From Acinetobacter halotolerans (GTDB taxonomy: Bacteria > Pseudomonadota > Gammaproteobacteria > Pseudomonadales > Moraxellaceae): DNA of 64,000 nucleotides. Numbering within the stretch: the first letter of the stretch is position 1; every line of letters begins with the position of its first letter. The notes under the pieces were generated by a model, which saw only the letters and a program-made list of their open reading frames with translations, was not told the DNA's origin and made no database searches. A program made the position numbers and the translations under genes. This document shows positions 57,604 to 64,000 of this stretch, piece by piece. Location of the stretch: the NCBI RefSeq assembly GCF_004208515.1, contig NZ_SGIM01000003.1:62001-126000 (forward strand), read 5' to 3'.

Positions 57604-58017
57604 ATGCGAAGATATCGACGTCAAATGAATTTAAGTGAAGTGAAAAACTCTTTTCATCAATCGGGTTATGTTGACTGGCACTTAAATCCTCGTTTAAGTG
57701 ATTCGCAAGAGGATCATGATGGTGAGCTGGTCGTGCAAACAGCTCCACCGGCCGTACAGCGACCACCATTGTATGCAGTTGTTTTGTTGAACGATGATTA
57801 CACCCCAATGGATTTTGTGATTGATGTACTGCAAAGTTATTTCTCTATGGACTTGGATCAAGCAAGTCAAGTGATGCTAACAGTCCATTATGAAGGCAAG
57901 GGCACTGCGGGTATTTATCCTCGAGATATTGCTGAAACTAAAGCAAATCAAGTTAACAATTATGCGCGTGCACAAGGGCATCCATTGCTTTGTCAGATCG
58001 AACCTGAGCAGCGTTAA
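57604..58017 (+). CDS. clpS: ATP-dependent Clp protease adaptor
   Basis: 137 aa. The ClpS core [19 protein letters not shown], with its Asn-Asp-Asp substrate site, is followed by [15 protein letters not shown]. The N-terminal 45 residues form the flexible tail that contacts ClpA. Delivers N-degron substrates to ClpAP. It precedes clpA, but 626 bases separate them, longer than usual, and that gap holds repeat copies and a degenerate clpS-like segment. Confidence 0.96.
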   Translation: MRRYRRQMNLSEVKNSFHQSGYVDWHLNPRLSDSQEDHDGELVVQTAPPAVQRPPLYAVVLLNDDYTPMDFVIDVLQSYFSMDLDQASQVMLTVHYEGKGTAGIYPRDIAETKANQVNNYARAQGHPLLCQIEPEQR

Positions 58018-58019
58018 GA

Positions 58020-58330
58020 AAAGCAACGCTTTTTAGCTGCGCAAGACGAGGGCTATGCCCGATTGGCGAGTAAAGAAAAGCAACGCCCTTGCGGAATATA
58101 TTCCTCATGCACAAGACGAGCACCTATGTTGCGAATGGCGGGATAAAACTTAAAGCATCGCTTAGAGGCTTTATCCTAAGAAGTTTTTAAAGCAACTTAA
58201 AAACCATAGCTTGCGGGATAAATGGCTCATACGTTCGTGTGGCGAGTAAAAAGCGAAGCCTTTGAGGGTATACCCATACGCCAAACCTTGCGCCATATAT
58301 GTCTCATATGCTCAAGTCGCGGACGTAGCA
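58020..58330. repeat. Copies of the interspersed intergenic repeat after clpS
   Basis: AAAGCAACGC words at about 58022 and 58078, GCGCAAGACGAG at 58040-58051, and GAATGGCGGGATAAAACTTA with AAAGCATCGCTT near 58133-58165. These match the array after dnaX. Further, more decayed GGCGAGTAAA and GCGGGATAAA pieces continue to about 58330. No gene is seen. Confidence 0.75.
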
Positions 58331-58397
58331 AAATATAATCATACGTTCACTTAAAATTTGAATGGATGATGAAGGAAAGTAACGGTTAAACAACAAG

Positions 58398-58586
58398 TAT
58401 GTTTGTTTTTTAAACAATTGAATGGTTCATATTCTCTTTGTAATTAAATTTTTACAACAATACTTTGTTTTGAATCTTGACCAATACACTCAACTAATGC
58501 TAACAGTAGACTATGAAGCAAAGAGGCTTGTAAACGTACGTTAGATAACGATTGCAGATACTCAAGCGGATTAAGTCCATAATTGG
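58398..58586 (+). pseudogene. Degenerate second clpS between clpS and clpA
   Basis: Translation of 58431-58586 gives FVIKFLQQYFVLNLDQ then YTQLMLTVDYEAK. This aligns without gaps to [16 protein letters not shown] and [13 protein letters not shown] of the intact ClpS. The alignment continues through an in-frame TAG (58542-58544) to IADTQAD, against IAETKAN. A further stop lies at 58572-58574, after which VHNW still matches VNNY. Upstream, an LNGSYS segment in another frame (58418-58435) corresponds to LLNDDYT, so there is also a frameshift or deletion. No start codon or full domain remains. Confidence 0.85.
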
Positions 58587-58643
58587 CTTTTTCATTTAAA
58601 GATACGTCTTTTCTTGATGAGGCCCAAAATATAAGGGGGTTAC

Positions 58644-60929
58644 ATGCTCAGTCGTCAATTAGAAGTATCGTTACGTTTGGCTGTAAGCATGGCTCGTCAA
58701 AAGAGGCATGAGTTTCTGACAGTTGAACATCTATTGCTCGCTTTGCTTGATAATGATTCAGCTGTAAACGCACTAAAAGCATGTGGTGCTGATATCGTTA
58801 CTTTGCGTAAAGAGTTAGAGGAATATGTAGAGCAACACACCCCAAAGCTTGGTGATAATAGTGAACAAGCACCACATCCAACAGAGAGTTTTGACCGAAT
58901 TTTGCAGCGTGCAATTTTTCATGTTCAATCAAGCGGTGGAGATCGTACCGTTGAAGGGGCAGACGTATTAGTTGCCATGTATTCTGAAAGAGATTCTTTC
59001 GCTGTTTATTTATTGAAACGCCATCAAATTAATCGTTTAACTTTAACTCAGTACTTATCTCATGGAACACGTAAAGAAGAGATTCAAGTTGAAGAGGAAG
59101 TTGAAGATATTGATGGAGAAAGTGCAGCTTCTGCAAATGCAGGACCTTTAGAGCAATATACGCTAAATCTCAATACTGAAGCGCAAAAGGGTAAAACTGA
59201 TCCTTTAATTGGTCGTGAGAAAGAAATTGAACGTGCGGCACAAATCTTATGCCGTCGTCGTAAAAATAACCCACTTTTAGTGGGAGATCCTGGTGTTGGG
59301 AAAACTTCGATTGCCGAAGGTTTGGCATGGTTGATTGTAAATGGAAAAGCACCTAAACCATTAGCGAATGCTGAGGTGTATAGCCTTGATATTGGCGCAT
59401 TGGTTGCGGGAACAAAATATCGCGGTGACTTTGAGAAGCGTTTAAAACAATTGTTAAACGCGTTAAAAAAGAATCCAAATGCGATCCTATTTATTGATGA
59501 AATCCATATGATTATTGGTGCTGGTTCAAGTATGGGCAGCACAATGGATGCATCGAATCTAATTAAACCTGCTTTGGCAAATGGAAGTTTACGTTGTATT
59601 GGTTCGACAACTTTCCAAGAATATCGTCAAGTATTTGAAAAGGACCATGCATTATCACGCCGTTTCCAAAAGGTTGACGTAAGTGAGCCTAGCATTGGTG
59701 AAACGATCGAGATATTACGCGGTTTAAAAAGCAAATTTGAAGATTTTCATCACGTTGAATACGACGACAAAGCGCTTGTAGCTGCTGTAGAGCTTTCTGC
59801 AAAATTCATCAATGACCGTTTTTTACCTGATAAGGCCATTGATGTTATCGATGAAGCAGGTGCGGGACGTCGCCTAAAAGCGGAAGTAGATGGCTCACTA
59901 ATTTCTGTCGAAAACATTGAGGATATCGTGTCTAAGATTGCGCGTATTCCACCTAAAACAGTCTCGAAAGATGACAAGACTGTGTTGGAAAATCTTGAGC
60001 GCGATTTAAAACGTGTGGTCTTTGGTCAGGATGAAGCAATTACTGCATTATCTTCAGCAATTAAACTTTCTCGTGCAGGCTTAAAAGCACCAGACAAGCC
60101 TGTTGGTAGCTTTGTATTTGCTGGGCCTACAGGTGTTGGTAAAACAGAAGTTACCAAACAATTGGCAAAACTGTTAGGTGTGGAGTTTGTCCGTTTCGAT
60201 ATGTCTGAATATATGGAACGTCATGCAGTTTCACGCTTGATTGGTGCACCTCCAGGTTATGTTGGTTATGATCAAGGCGGTTTGTTGACCGATGCGATTC
60301 ATAAAAATCCACATTGTGTCTTGTTACTTGATGAAATTGAAAAAGCACATCCAGATGTATTCAATTTATTATTACAAGTTATGGATCATGGGGCTTTAAC
60401 CGATAATAATGGTCGAAAATCTGATTTCAGAAATGTGATTATCGTATTAACAACCAACGTGGGTGCGGAAAGTATTTCTCGTGCAAGTATTGGTTTTACT
60501 GAACAAGATCACAGTGCTGATAACCAAGATGCGATGAAACGTGCATTCTCACCTGAATTCCGTAACCGTTTGGATGGTGTGATTCAATTTAAATCATTAC
60601 CAACAACAGTCATTGAATCTGTGGTTGATAAGTTCTTAACAGAACTCCAAGCGCAGCTAGATGAAAAACAAGTGGTGCTTGAAGTTGATCAAAGTGCACG
60701 TGACTGGTTATCGACCAATGGCTATGATCGCCTCATGGGTGCTCGTCCAATGCAACGTTTGATTCAAGAGCATTTGAAAAAACCACTTGCTGAGATGATT
60801 TTATTTGGTGAGTTAGCTGAACATGGCGGTAATGTCGCTGTTTCTGTCAAACATGAAGATGGCAAAGACGTTGGTTTGAAATTGGAAGTATTTGAAGACC
60901 ATATCAATCCGAGTGCTGAACCCGCCTAA
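58644..60929 (+). CDS. clpA: ATP-dependent Clp protease ATP-binding subunit
   Basis: 761 aa AAA+ unfoldase partnering ClpP. The N-terminal Clp_N repeats (residues 1-140) are followed by AAA-1 with GDPGVGKTS, a D1 small domain, then AAA-2 with [30 protein letters not shown] and a C-terminal D2-small domain. An IGL-type loop expected for ClpP binding is not highlighted by eye, but [10 protein letters not shown] occupies the position. AGGGGG precedes the ATG. The stop overlaps the ynfA start (TAATG). Confidence 0.97.
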   Translation: MLSRQLEVSLRLAVSMARQKRHEFLTVEHLLLALLDNDSAVNALKACGADIVTLRKELEEYVEQHTPKLGDNSEQAPHPTESFDRILQRAIFHVQSSGGDRTVEGADVLVAMYSERDSFAVYLLKRHQINRLTLTQYLSHGTRKEEIQVEEEVEDIDGESAASANAGPLEQYTLNLNTEAQKGKTDPLIGREKEIERAAQILCRRRKNNPLLVGDPGVGKTSIAEGLAWLIVNGKAPKPLANAEVYSLDIGALVAGTKYRGDFEKRLKQLLNALKKNPNAILFIDEIHMIIGAGSSMGSTMDASNLIKPALANGSLRCIGSTTFQEYRQVFEKDHALSRRFQKVDVSEPSIGETIEILRGLKSKFEDFHHVEYDDKALVAAVELSAKFINDRFLPDKAIDVIDEAGAGRRLKAEVDGSLISVENIEDIVSKIARIPPKTVSKDDKTVLENLERDLKRVVFGQDEAITALSSAIKLSRAGLKAPDKPVGSFVFAGPTGVGKTEVTKQLAKLLGVEFVRFDMSEYMERHAVSRLIGAPPGYVGYDQGGLLTDAIHKNPHCVLLLDEIEKAHPDVFNLLLQVMDHGALTDNNGRKSDFRNVIIVLTTNVGAESISRASIGFTEQDHSADNQDAMKRAFSPEFRNRLDGVIQFKSLPTTVIESVVDKFLTELQAQLDEKQVVLEVDQSARDWLSTNGYDRLMGARPMQRLIQEHLKKPLAEMILFGELAEHGGNVAVSVKHEDGKDVGLKLEVFEDHINPSAEPA

Positions 60930-61291
60930 TGTTTGAACTCTCTTTTTCTATAACCCGAATACTGAGCGTATTCGGGTTATTTTTATTAACTGCAATTGCT
61001 GAAATACTCGGTTGTTATTTTCCTTATTTGATTTTGAATCAAGGAAAATCGCATTGGTTATGGATACCCACAGCATTGAGTTTAGCGGTATTTGTGTGGC
61101 TACTCACATTGCATCCAGCTGCATCAGGTCGTATTTATGCAGCTTATGGTGGTGTTTATATTTTCACTGCGTTGATGTGGCTACGTTACGTTGATCAAGT
61201 GATGTTAACGCGTTGGGATGTTTTGGGCGGGATCATTGTGCTCTGCGGTGCAAGTTTGATTATCTTACAACCGCAAGGATTGGTACGTTAA
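60929..61291 (+). CDS. ynfA: YnfA (UPF0060) family small membrane protein
   Basis: 120 aa with four membrane helices. [16 protein letters not shown] and [19 protein letters not shown] are characteristic of UPF0060. DMT-superfamily-like, with an unestablished transport role. The ATG overlaps the clpA stop by one base. Unusually, an intrinsic terminator with a 13-bp stem lies inside codons 8-20. The first conserved residues follow it, so the exact start is uncertain and expression is probably tied to translation of clpA. Confidence 0.85.
   Translation: MFELSFSITRILSVFGLFLLTAIAEILGCYFPYLILNQGKSHWLWIPTALSLAVFVWLLTLHPAASGRIYAAYGGVYIFTALMWLRYVDQVMLTRWDVLGGIIVLCGASLIILQPQGLVR
60950..60987 (+). terminator. 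Intrinsic terminator overlapping the start of ynfA
   Basis: ATAACCCGAATAC (60950-60962) pairs perfectly with GTATTCGGGTTAT (60968-60980) around loop TGAGC, and TTTTTATT follows. It terminates clpA transcription yet lies 21 bases inside the ynfA reading frame. Confidence 0.88.
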
Positions 61292-61297
61292 GTGCTT

Positions 61298-61330
61298 AAG
61301 CATAACAACAATAGTGTTGTTATGCTTATT
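61298..61330. terminator. Terminator between ynfA and the ABC-F gene
   Basis: A 13-bp perfect stem (61298-61310/61315-61327, loop ATAG) between convergent genes, with only a short T tract. Confidence 0.7.
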
Positions 61331-61350
61331 TCTAAATATAAGAAAGAATA

Positions 61351-62928
61351 CTATCGCAATAAGTAAGCTTCTGAAATTCCGCATTCTTCTACGAAAGATT
61401 CATCATGGGATACCAGTATCATAGCACCATTAAAAGAGCGAATTGCCAGAGCAAGTAATTCGCGTGATTCGATGTCGAGATGATTTTCTGGTTCATCCAA
61501 AAGTAATAGTTCTACAGTTTGTTGTTTCAACGCAAGCAACGCTACTTTTAAGCGTTCGCCACCACTTAAAGTTGCTAAAGGAGCACGTGCTTTATCTCTA
61601 CGGATTTGTAAATTTCCCAGCAAGGTTCGCGCTTGTTGCTCGGTTAAATTTGAATCAAAACTACATAAATAATCAACGCCCGATATACTTTCGTCAAGCA
61701 ATGAAAGATTCTGATCTAGATAAATAGAACTTACTTTGCAATAAATTTCTCCTGACGCTGGAGGAATTAGACCGTGGATGGTCTTTAGTAAAGTTGATTT
61801 ACCAATGCCATTTATACCTTTTAAATGCAATTTCTCTCTAGCAGAGATTGCAAGATTAAGGGGAGTGGTATTCGCAAAAGCCAATTTAAGCTGATGACAG
61901 CGTAAGATTTCCCCTGATGATTTTCCCGAGATTGGAGTAAATTCAAAAGATTGTGGTTTCAAATGTTCCAGTTGAGTTTGCTTATGCAGCAACTCGTCTT
62001 TTGCATCGGCTAATCGTTTGCTCTGTTGCTTACGTAGATGAGAGAGTGATTGCTCGGCTTGCTCTTTTTTTGCGTCCAACAAGATTGGAGCTTGCGAACC
62101 AGACGACCTTAACTTTTCACCAGTTTTTTTGCGTTTTTGTGCTTTGATTTGGCTGAGGTGTTGCTGTTCCTTAAGATGCTTCAATTCTCTTTTTTCTTGC
62201 TGAACAGCTTGTGACAAGGCTTTGACTTGGAGGTTATGCTGTTGCTGATAAAGTGCATAATTCCCACCATAATAATTTAAACCAAATTGATTTAATGCAA
62301 AAATACTTTGTACATGAGCCAATAGCTGCCGATCATGGCTGATGATGAGTCCACCTGGAGTATGTTGAGCCATTTGGTCGATTAGCCATTGACGACCTTG
62401 ACTATCTAAATGATTACTGGGTTCATCAAGTAGTAGATAATGATCTTTAAGTAGAAATAAGCGACAAAGTGCAAGTTTGGTTTTTTGACCTTCACTTAAA
62501 TGTTGAATAGGTGTGCTGAGATCTGTGGGTAAGCCAGCGCTTTCTAAGAGCTGCTGCCATTGCATAGGCAAATGCCACCGATTTTCAACTTGTTCATAGT
62601 CTGCAAATGAAGCGCTACCTTGTTGAATACGCTGAAAACTTGAATATAAATTTTCAATCTCTAAGGCGTGTGCAATGGTCTGTGCTTGCACACGCTGAAG
62701 TTGCGCCAAATATTGATGTGGGCATTGCCACGTAATTTGACCTGAATAGGATAAGTTGCTGGCTGCTTGTCTATGCAGAATAGACATTAATACCGATTTA
62801 CCTTGGCCATTACGACCAATCATTCCAGAAAATTGTTTTAAGGGGAGTTGAAAGGATAGGCTTTCAAAGAGCTTAAGCTGAGATAGTTCTAGCGTTAGAT
62901 TGGTAATGATACATGCCTGTTGAGTCAT
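61351..62928 (-). CDS. ABC-F family ATPase
   Basis: 525 aa soluble protein with two ABC domains in tandem and no membrane part. Walker A motifs are GRNGQGKSV and GINGIGKST. Signature motifs are LSEGQKTKLAL and LSGGERLKVAL, with LLLDEPSNHLDS and LLLDEPENHLDI as Walker B. The linker between domains is Lys/Gln-rich and coiled. ABC-F proteins act on the ribosome in translation, and some protect it against antibiotics. The subgroup cannot be assigned by eye. GAGG sits before the ATG. Confidence 0.9.
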   Translation of the reverse strand: MTQQACIITNLTLELSQLKLFESLSFQLPLKQFSGMIGRNGQGKSVLMSILHRQAASNLSYSGQITWQCPHQYLAQLQRVQAQTIAHALEIENLYSSFQRIQQGSASFADYEQVENRWHLPMQWQQLLESAGLPTDLSTPIQHLSEGQKTKLALCRLFLLKDHYLLLDEPSNHLDSQGRQWLIDQMAQHTPGGLIISHDRQLLAHVQSIFALNQFGLNYYGGNYALYQQQHNLQVKALSQAVQQEKRELKHLKEQQHLSQIKAQKRKKTGEKLRSSGSQAPILLDAKKEQAEQSLSHLRKQQSKRLADAKDELLHKQTQLEHLKPQSFEFTPISGKSSGEILRCHQLKLAFANTTPLNLAISAREKLHLKGINGIGKSTLLKTIHGLIPPASGEIYCKVSSIYLDQNLSLLDESISGVDYLCSFDSNLTEQQARTLLGNLQIRRDKARAPLATLSGGERLKVALLALKQQTVELLLLDEPENHLDIESRELLALAIRSFNGAMILVSHDESFVEECGISEAYLLR

Positions 62929-63236
62929 AAGAACCTCATAAACAGGATATGCAAAATAGAATGAGATAGAGAATTTTTAAAATACAAATCACTAAGGGAT
63001 AGATAAGTCTATTTTGCACATCAAAAAAGAAAATGAACTTTGATGATAAAAATAGAACTTACTTCATCGGCGTGATCTCAAATGGGTTTATTTTTACACT
63101 ATTCTATTGATGGATGGGTTAAAGGTCAAATTTCACTCTTTTAAGCTCTGTTTAAAAAAGGAGAAAAAAAACTTGTCAAATGCTCCAATAGTGCGTAGTT
63201 TAGTAAGGAAGAACAGTTTTTTAGATATTTGAAATA
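62929..63236. other. Promoter-side part of the DAHP synthase leader region
   Basis: AT-rich sequence without a recognisable gene. TTGTCA (63173-63178), a 17-base spacer and TAGTTT (63196-63201) form a plausible sigma-70 promoter for the leader transcript, starting near 63208. It also holds the ABC-F promoter on the minus strand. Confidence 0.45.
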
Positions 63237-63239
63237 ATG

Positions 63240-63296
63240 ATGTTAAAGCATACTGTAAACACCAACGCTTATTTTTATTTTTGGCAATATATTTAG
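63240..63296 (+). CDS. Aromatic leader peptide of the DAHP synthase attenuator
   Basis: 18 residues (19 from ATG 63237): MLKHTVNTNAYFYFWQYI. The run Tyr-Phe-Tyr-Phe-Trp-Gln-Tyr is what one expects of a peptide that senses Tyr/Phe/Trp-tRNA charging. It stops exactly where the first hairpin starts. There is no strong ribosome binding site close to the ATG, which is the main weakness of the call. Confidence 0.75.
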   Translation: MLKHTVNTNAYFYFWQYI

Positions 63297-63373
63297 TTGC
63301 CTGAAGCGTTTCGGGCAACAAAAGGTTGCCCAACCAGTTAACACCTGATCGGCAACCCCGATCAGGTTTTTTT
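63283..63373 (+). promoter_or_regulatory. His-type transcription attenuator with alternative hairpins
   Basis: Segments are A GGCAA (63283-63287, in the Trp-Gln codons), B GTTGCCTGAA (63296-63305), C TTCGGGCAAC (63310-63319), D GGTTGCCC (63324-63331), E at 63344-63357 and F at 63358-63366. Pairings A:B, C:D and E:F give the terminator state. B:C (10 bp) and D:E (GGTTGCC with GGCAACC, 7 bp) give the readthrough state. A ribosome stalled at the Tyr/Phe codons would cover A and favour readthrough. Confidence 0.75.
63344..63373 (+). terminator. Attenuator terminator upstream of the DAHP synthase gene
   Basis: CCTGATCGG (63344-63352) pairs with CCGATCAGG (63358-63366), followed by seven T (63367-63373). 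Confidence 0.92.
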
Positions 63374-63407
63374 ATGCTTTAACATTCATCACTTTAGGAG
63401 AAATAGC

Positions 63408-63500
63408 ATGTACATATTTAACGTTTCATATTTTAGCAAGACTTCTTGGTTTTACTTTGCAAAGAAATCAACATCGCTTAGATCACACTTGCTCAAATAA
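63408..63500 (+). CDS. Second aromatic-rich leader peptide
   Basis: 30 residues, starting MYIFNVSYFSKTSWFYF, with eight aromatic residues in the first seventeen, then a basic tail ending HLLK. AGGAG lies seven bases before the ATG, the best ribosome site in the region. It is located after the attenuator terminator and before the DAHP synthase gene. It may regulate translation: TTCTTGG inside it (63443-63449) can pair with CCAA and GAA of the aroG ribosome site at 63522-63530. Regulation is inference, but the composition is clear. Confidence 0.7.
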   Translation: MYIFNVSYFSKTSWFYFAKKSTSLRSHLLK

Positions 63501-63506
63501 ATATTG

Positions 63507-63523
63507 GGACTGTGCGACAGTCC
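63507..63523 (+). promoter_or_regulatory. Hairpin adjoining the DAHP synthase ribosome binding site
   Basis: GGACTGT with ACAGTCC, loop GCG, ends one base before AAAGGAA. No T run follows, so a role in translation or mRNA stability is more likely than termination. Confidence 0.6.
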
Positions 63524-63536
63524 AAAGGAATTGCCA

Positions 63537-64000
63537 ATGAACGCTTTAAATACTGCTTTAACACAATCAAAAAGTCATACAAAAGAAACAATGCTCAGCT
63601 TACCTTCGCAACTTAAAGCGCAGTATCCCTTGTCTGCTACTTTAGCGCAGCAAATTTCAAAACATCGTCAAACGATTCAGAATATTTTATCAGGACAAGA
63701 TCACCGTTTAATGGTGATTACAGGTCCTTGTTCGATTCATGATCCTATCGCCGTTCTAGAATATGCTGATCGTCTACAGCAACTACAAGAACAAGTAAAA
63801 GATCAGATATTTCTTGTGATGCGCGCATATATTGAAAAACCACGGACAACAGTGGGTTGGAAAGGTTTTTTGTATGATCCAAATTTAGATGGATCATCGG
63901 ATTTACAACTTGGTTTAGAAAAATCACGCGCGCTTTATTTACAGTTGATTGAGAAAGGTTTACCAATCGCGAGTGAAATCCTCAGTCCTATGGCAACTGG
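63537..64000 (+). CDS. 3-deoxy-7-phosphoheptulonate synthase (class I DAHP synthase), 3' end outside window
   Basis: The first 154 residues are present. ITGPCSIHDP is the phosphoenolpyruvate/metal region, and RAYIEKPRTTVGWKGFLYDP matches the AroF/AroG/AroH signature. ASEILSPMAT follows near the window edge. It catalyses the first step of aromatic amino acid synthesis. AAAGGAA precedes the ATG. Which of the Phe-, Tyr- or Trp-controlled isoenzymes it is cannot be decided from this part. The leader peptide's Tyr and Phe codons favour a Tyr/Phe-controlled form. Confidence 0.93.
   Translation, partial: MNALNTALTQSKSHTKETMLSLPSQLKAQYPLSATLAQQISKHRQTIQNILSGQDHRLMVITGPCSIHDPIAVLEYADRLQQLQEQVKDQIFLVMRAYIEKPRTTVGWKGFLYDPNLDGSSDLQLGLEKSRALYLQLIEKGLPIASEILSPMAT

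Noticed and set aside
59084..59542. 152-codon minus-strand frame within clpA
   Set aside because: Antisense to the AAA-1 domain of ClpA, with no independent support.

Overview
The window looks like a chromosomal segment of an Acinetobacter-type gammaproteobacterium (Moraxellaceae). This rests on the AT-rich composition, the protein family members present (DnaX, ClpS/ClpA, CydABX, RoxA, PldA, an ANTAR-type nitrate system) and the layout of the tyrosine-degradation block. It is mostly core metabolism. I see no rRNA, tRNA, phage, transposase or CRISPR array.

Layout, left to right. 1-10 kb: a truncated secreted Ntn-hydrolase, the ribosomal oxygenase RoxA, dnaX, a short array of an interspersed repeat, a thioesterase/iron-alcohol dehydrogenase pair, then a tyrosine phosphatase, murB, a DUF218 protein and an alpha/beta hydrolase. 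9.9-18.7 kb: a membrane-anchored glutamate-synthase-like protein, then tyrosine catabolism (hpd, an IclR regulator, a VOC metalloenzyme, maiA, fahA and an aromatic amino acid permease). No canonical homogentisate dioxygenase is present. 19-24.6 kb: an MFS transporter, an amidase, a small secreted protein and aroQ-accB-accC.

25-36.6 kb: complete nitrate assimilation. nasT-nasS diverge from a nitrate transporter-nirB-nirD/flavoprotein fusion-nasA-mobA operon. The control region carries a good sigma-54 promoter, a likely NtrC site, and a leader with two hexaloop hairpins of the ANTAR-target type, the second overlapping an intrinsic terminator. 36.8-44 kb: DUF2057 and GNAT proteins, and the cytochrome bd operon cydP-cydA-cydB-cydX-ybgE. 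The cyd operon lies downstream of four copies of a 20-bp repeat. Then come YqiJ-like, Rieske and sugar-kinase genes.

44-64 kb: a PreP-like M16C peptidase, pldA, ktrA-ktrB, ilvA, rpiA, a YgjP-like metallopeptidase, an unrecognised lipoprotein, argC, a DUF6776-like protein, clpS-clpA, ynfA, an ABC-F protein and the start of a DAHP synthase gene. The clpS-clpA interval holds repeat copies and a degenerate second clpS. The DAHP synthase gene has an elaborate leader: a Tyr/Phe/Trp-rich leader peptide, alternative pairings laid out like the his attenuator, an intrinsic terminator, and then a second aromatic-rich leader peptide.

The most interesting items are the DAHP synthase attenuator with tandem leader peptides, the NasT riboregulated nitrate leader, the clpS relic, the 20-bp repeat array at cyd, the VOC enzyme in place of homogentisate dioxygenase, and an intrinsic terminator inside the 5' end of ynfA.
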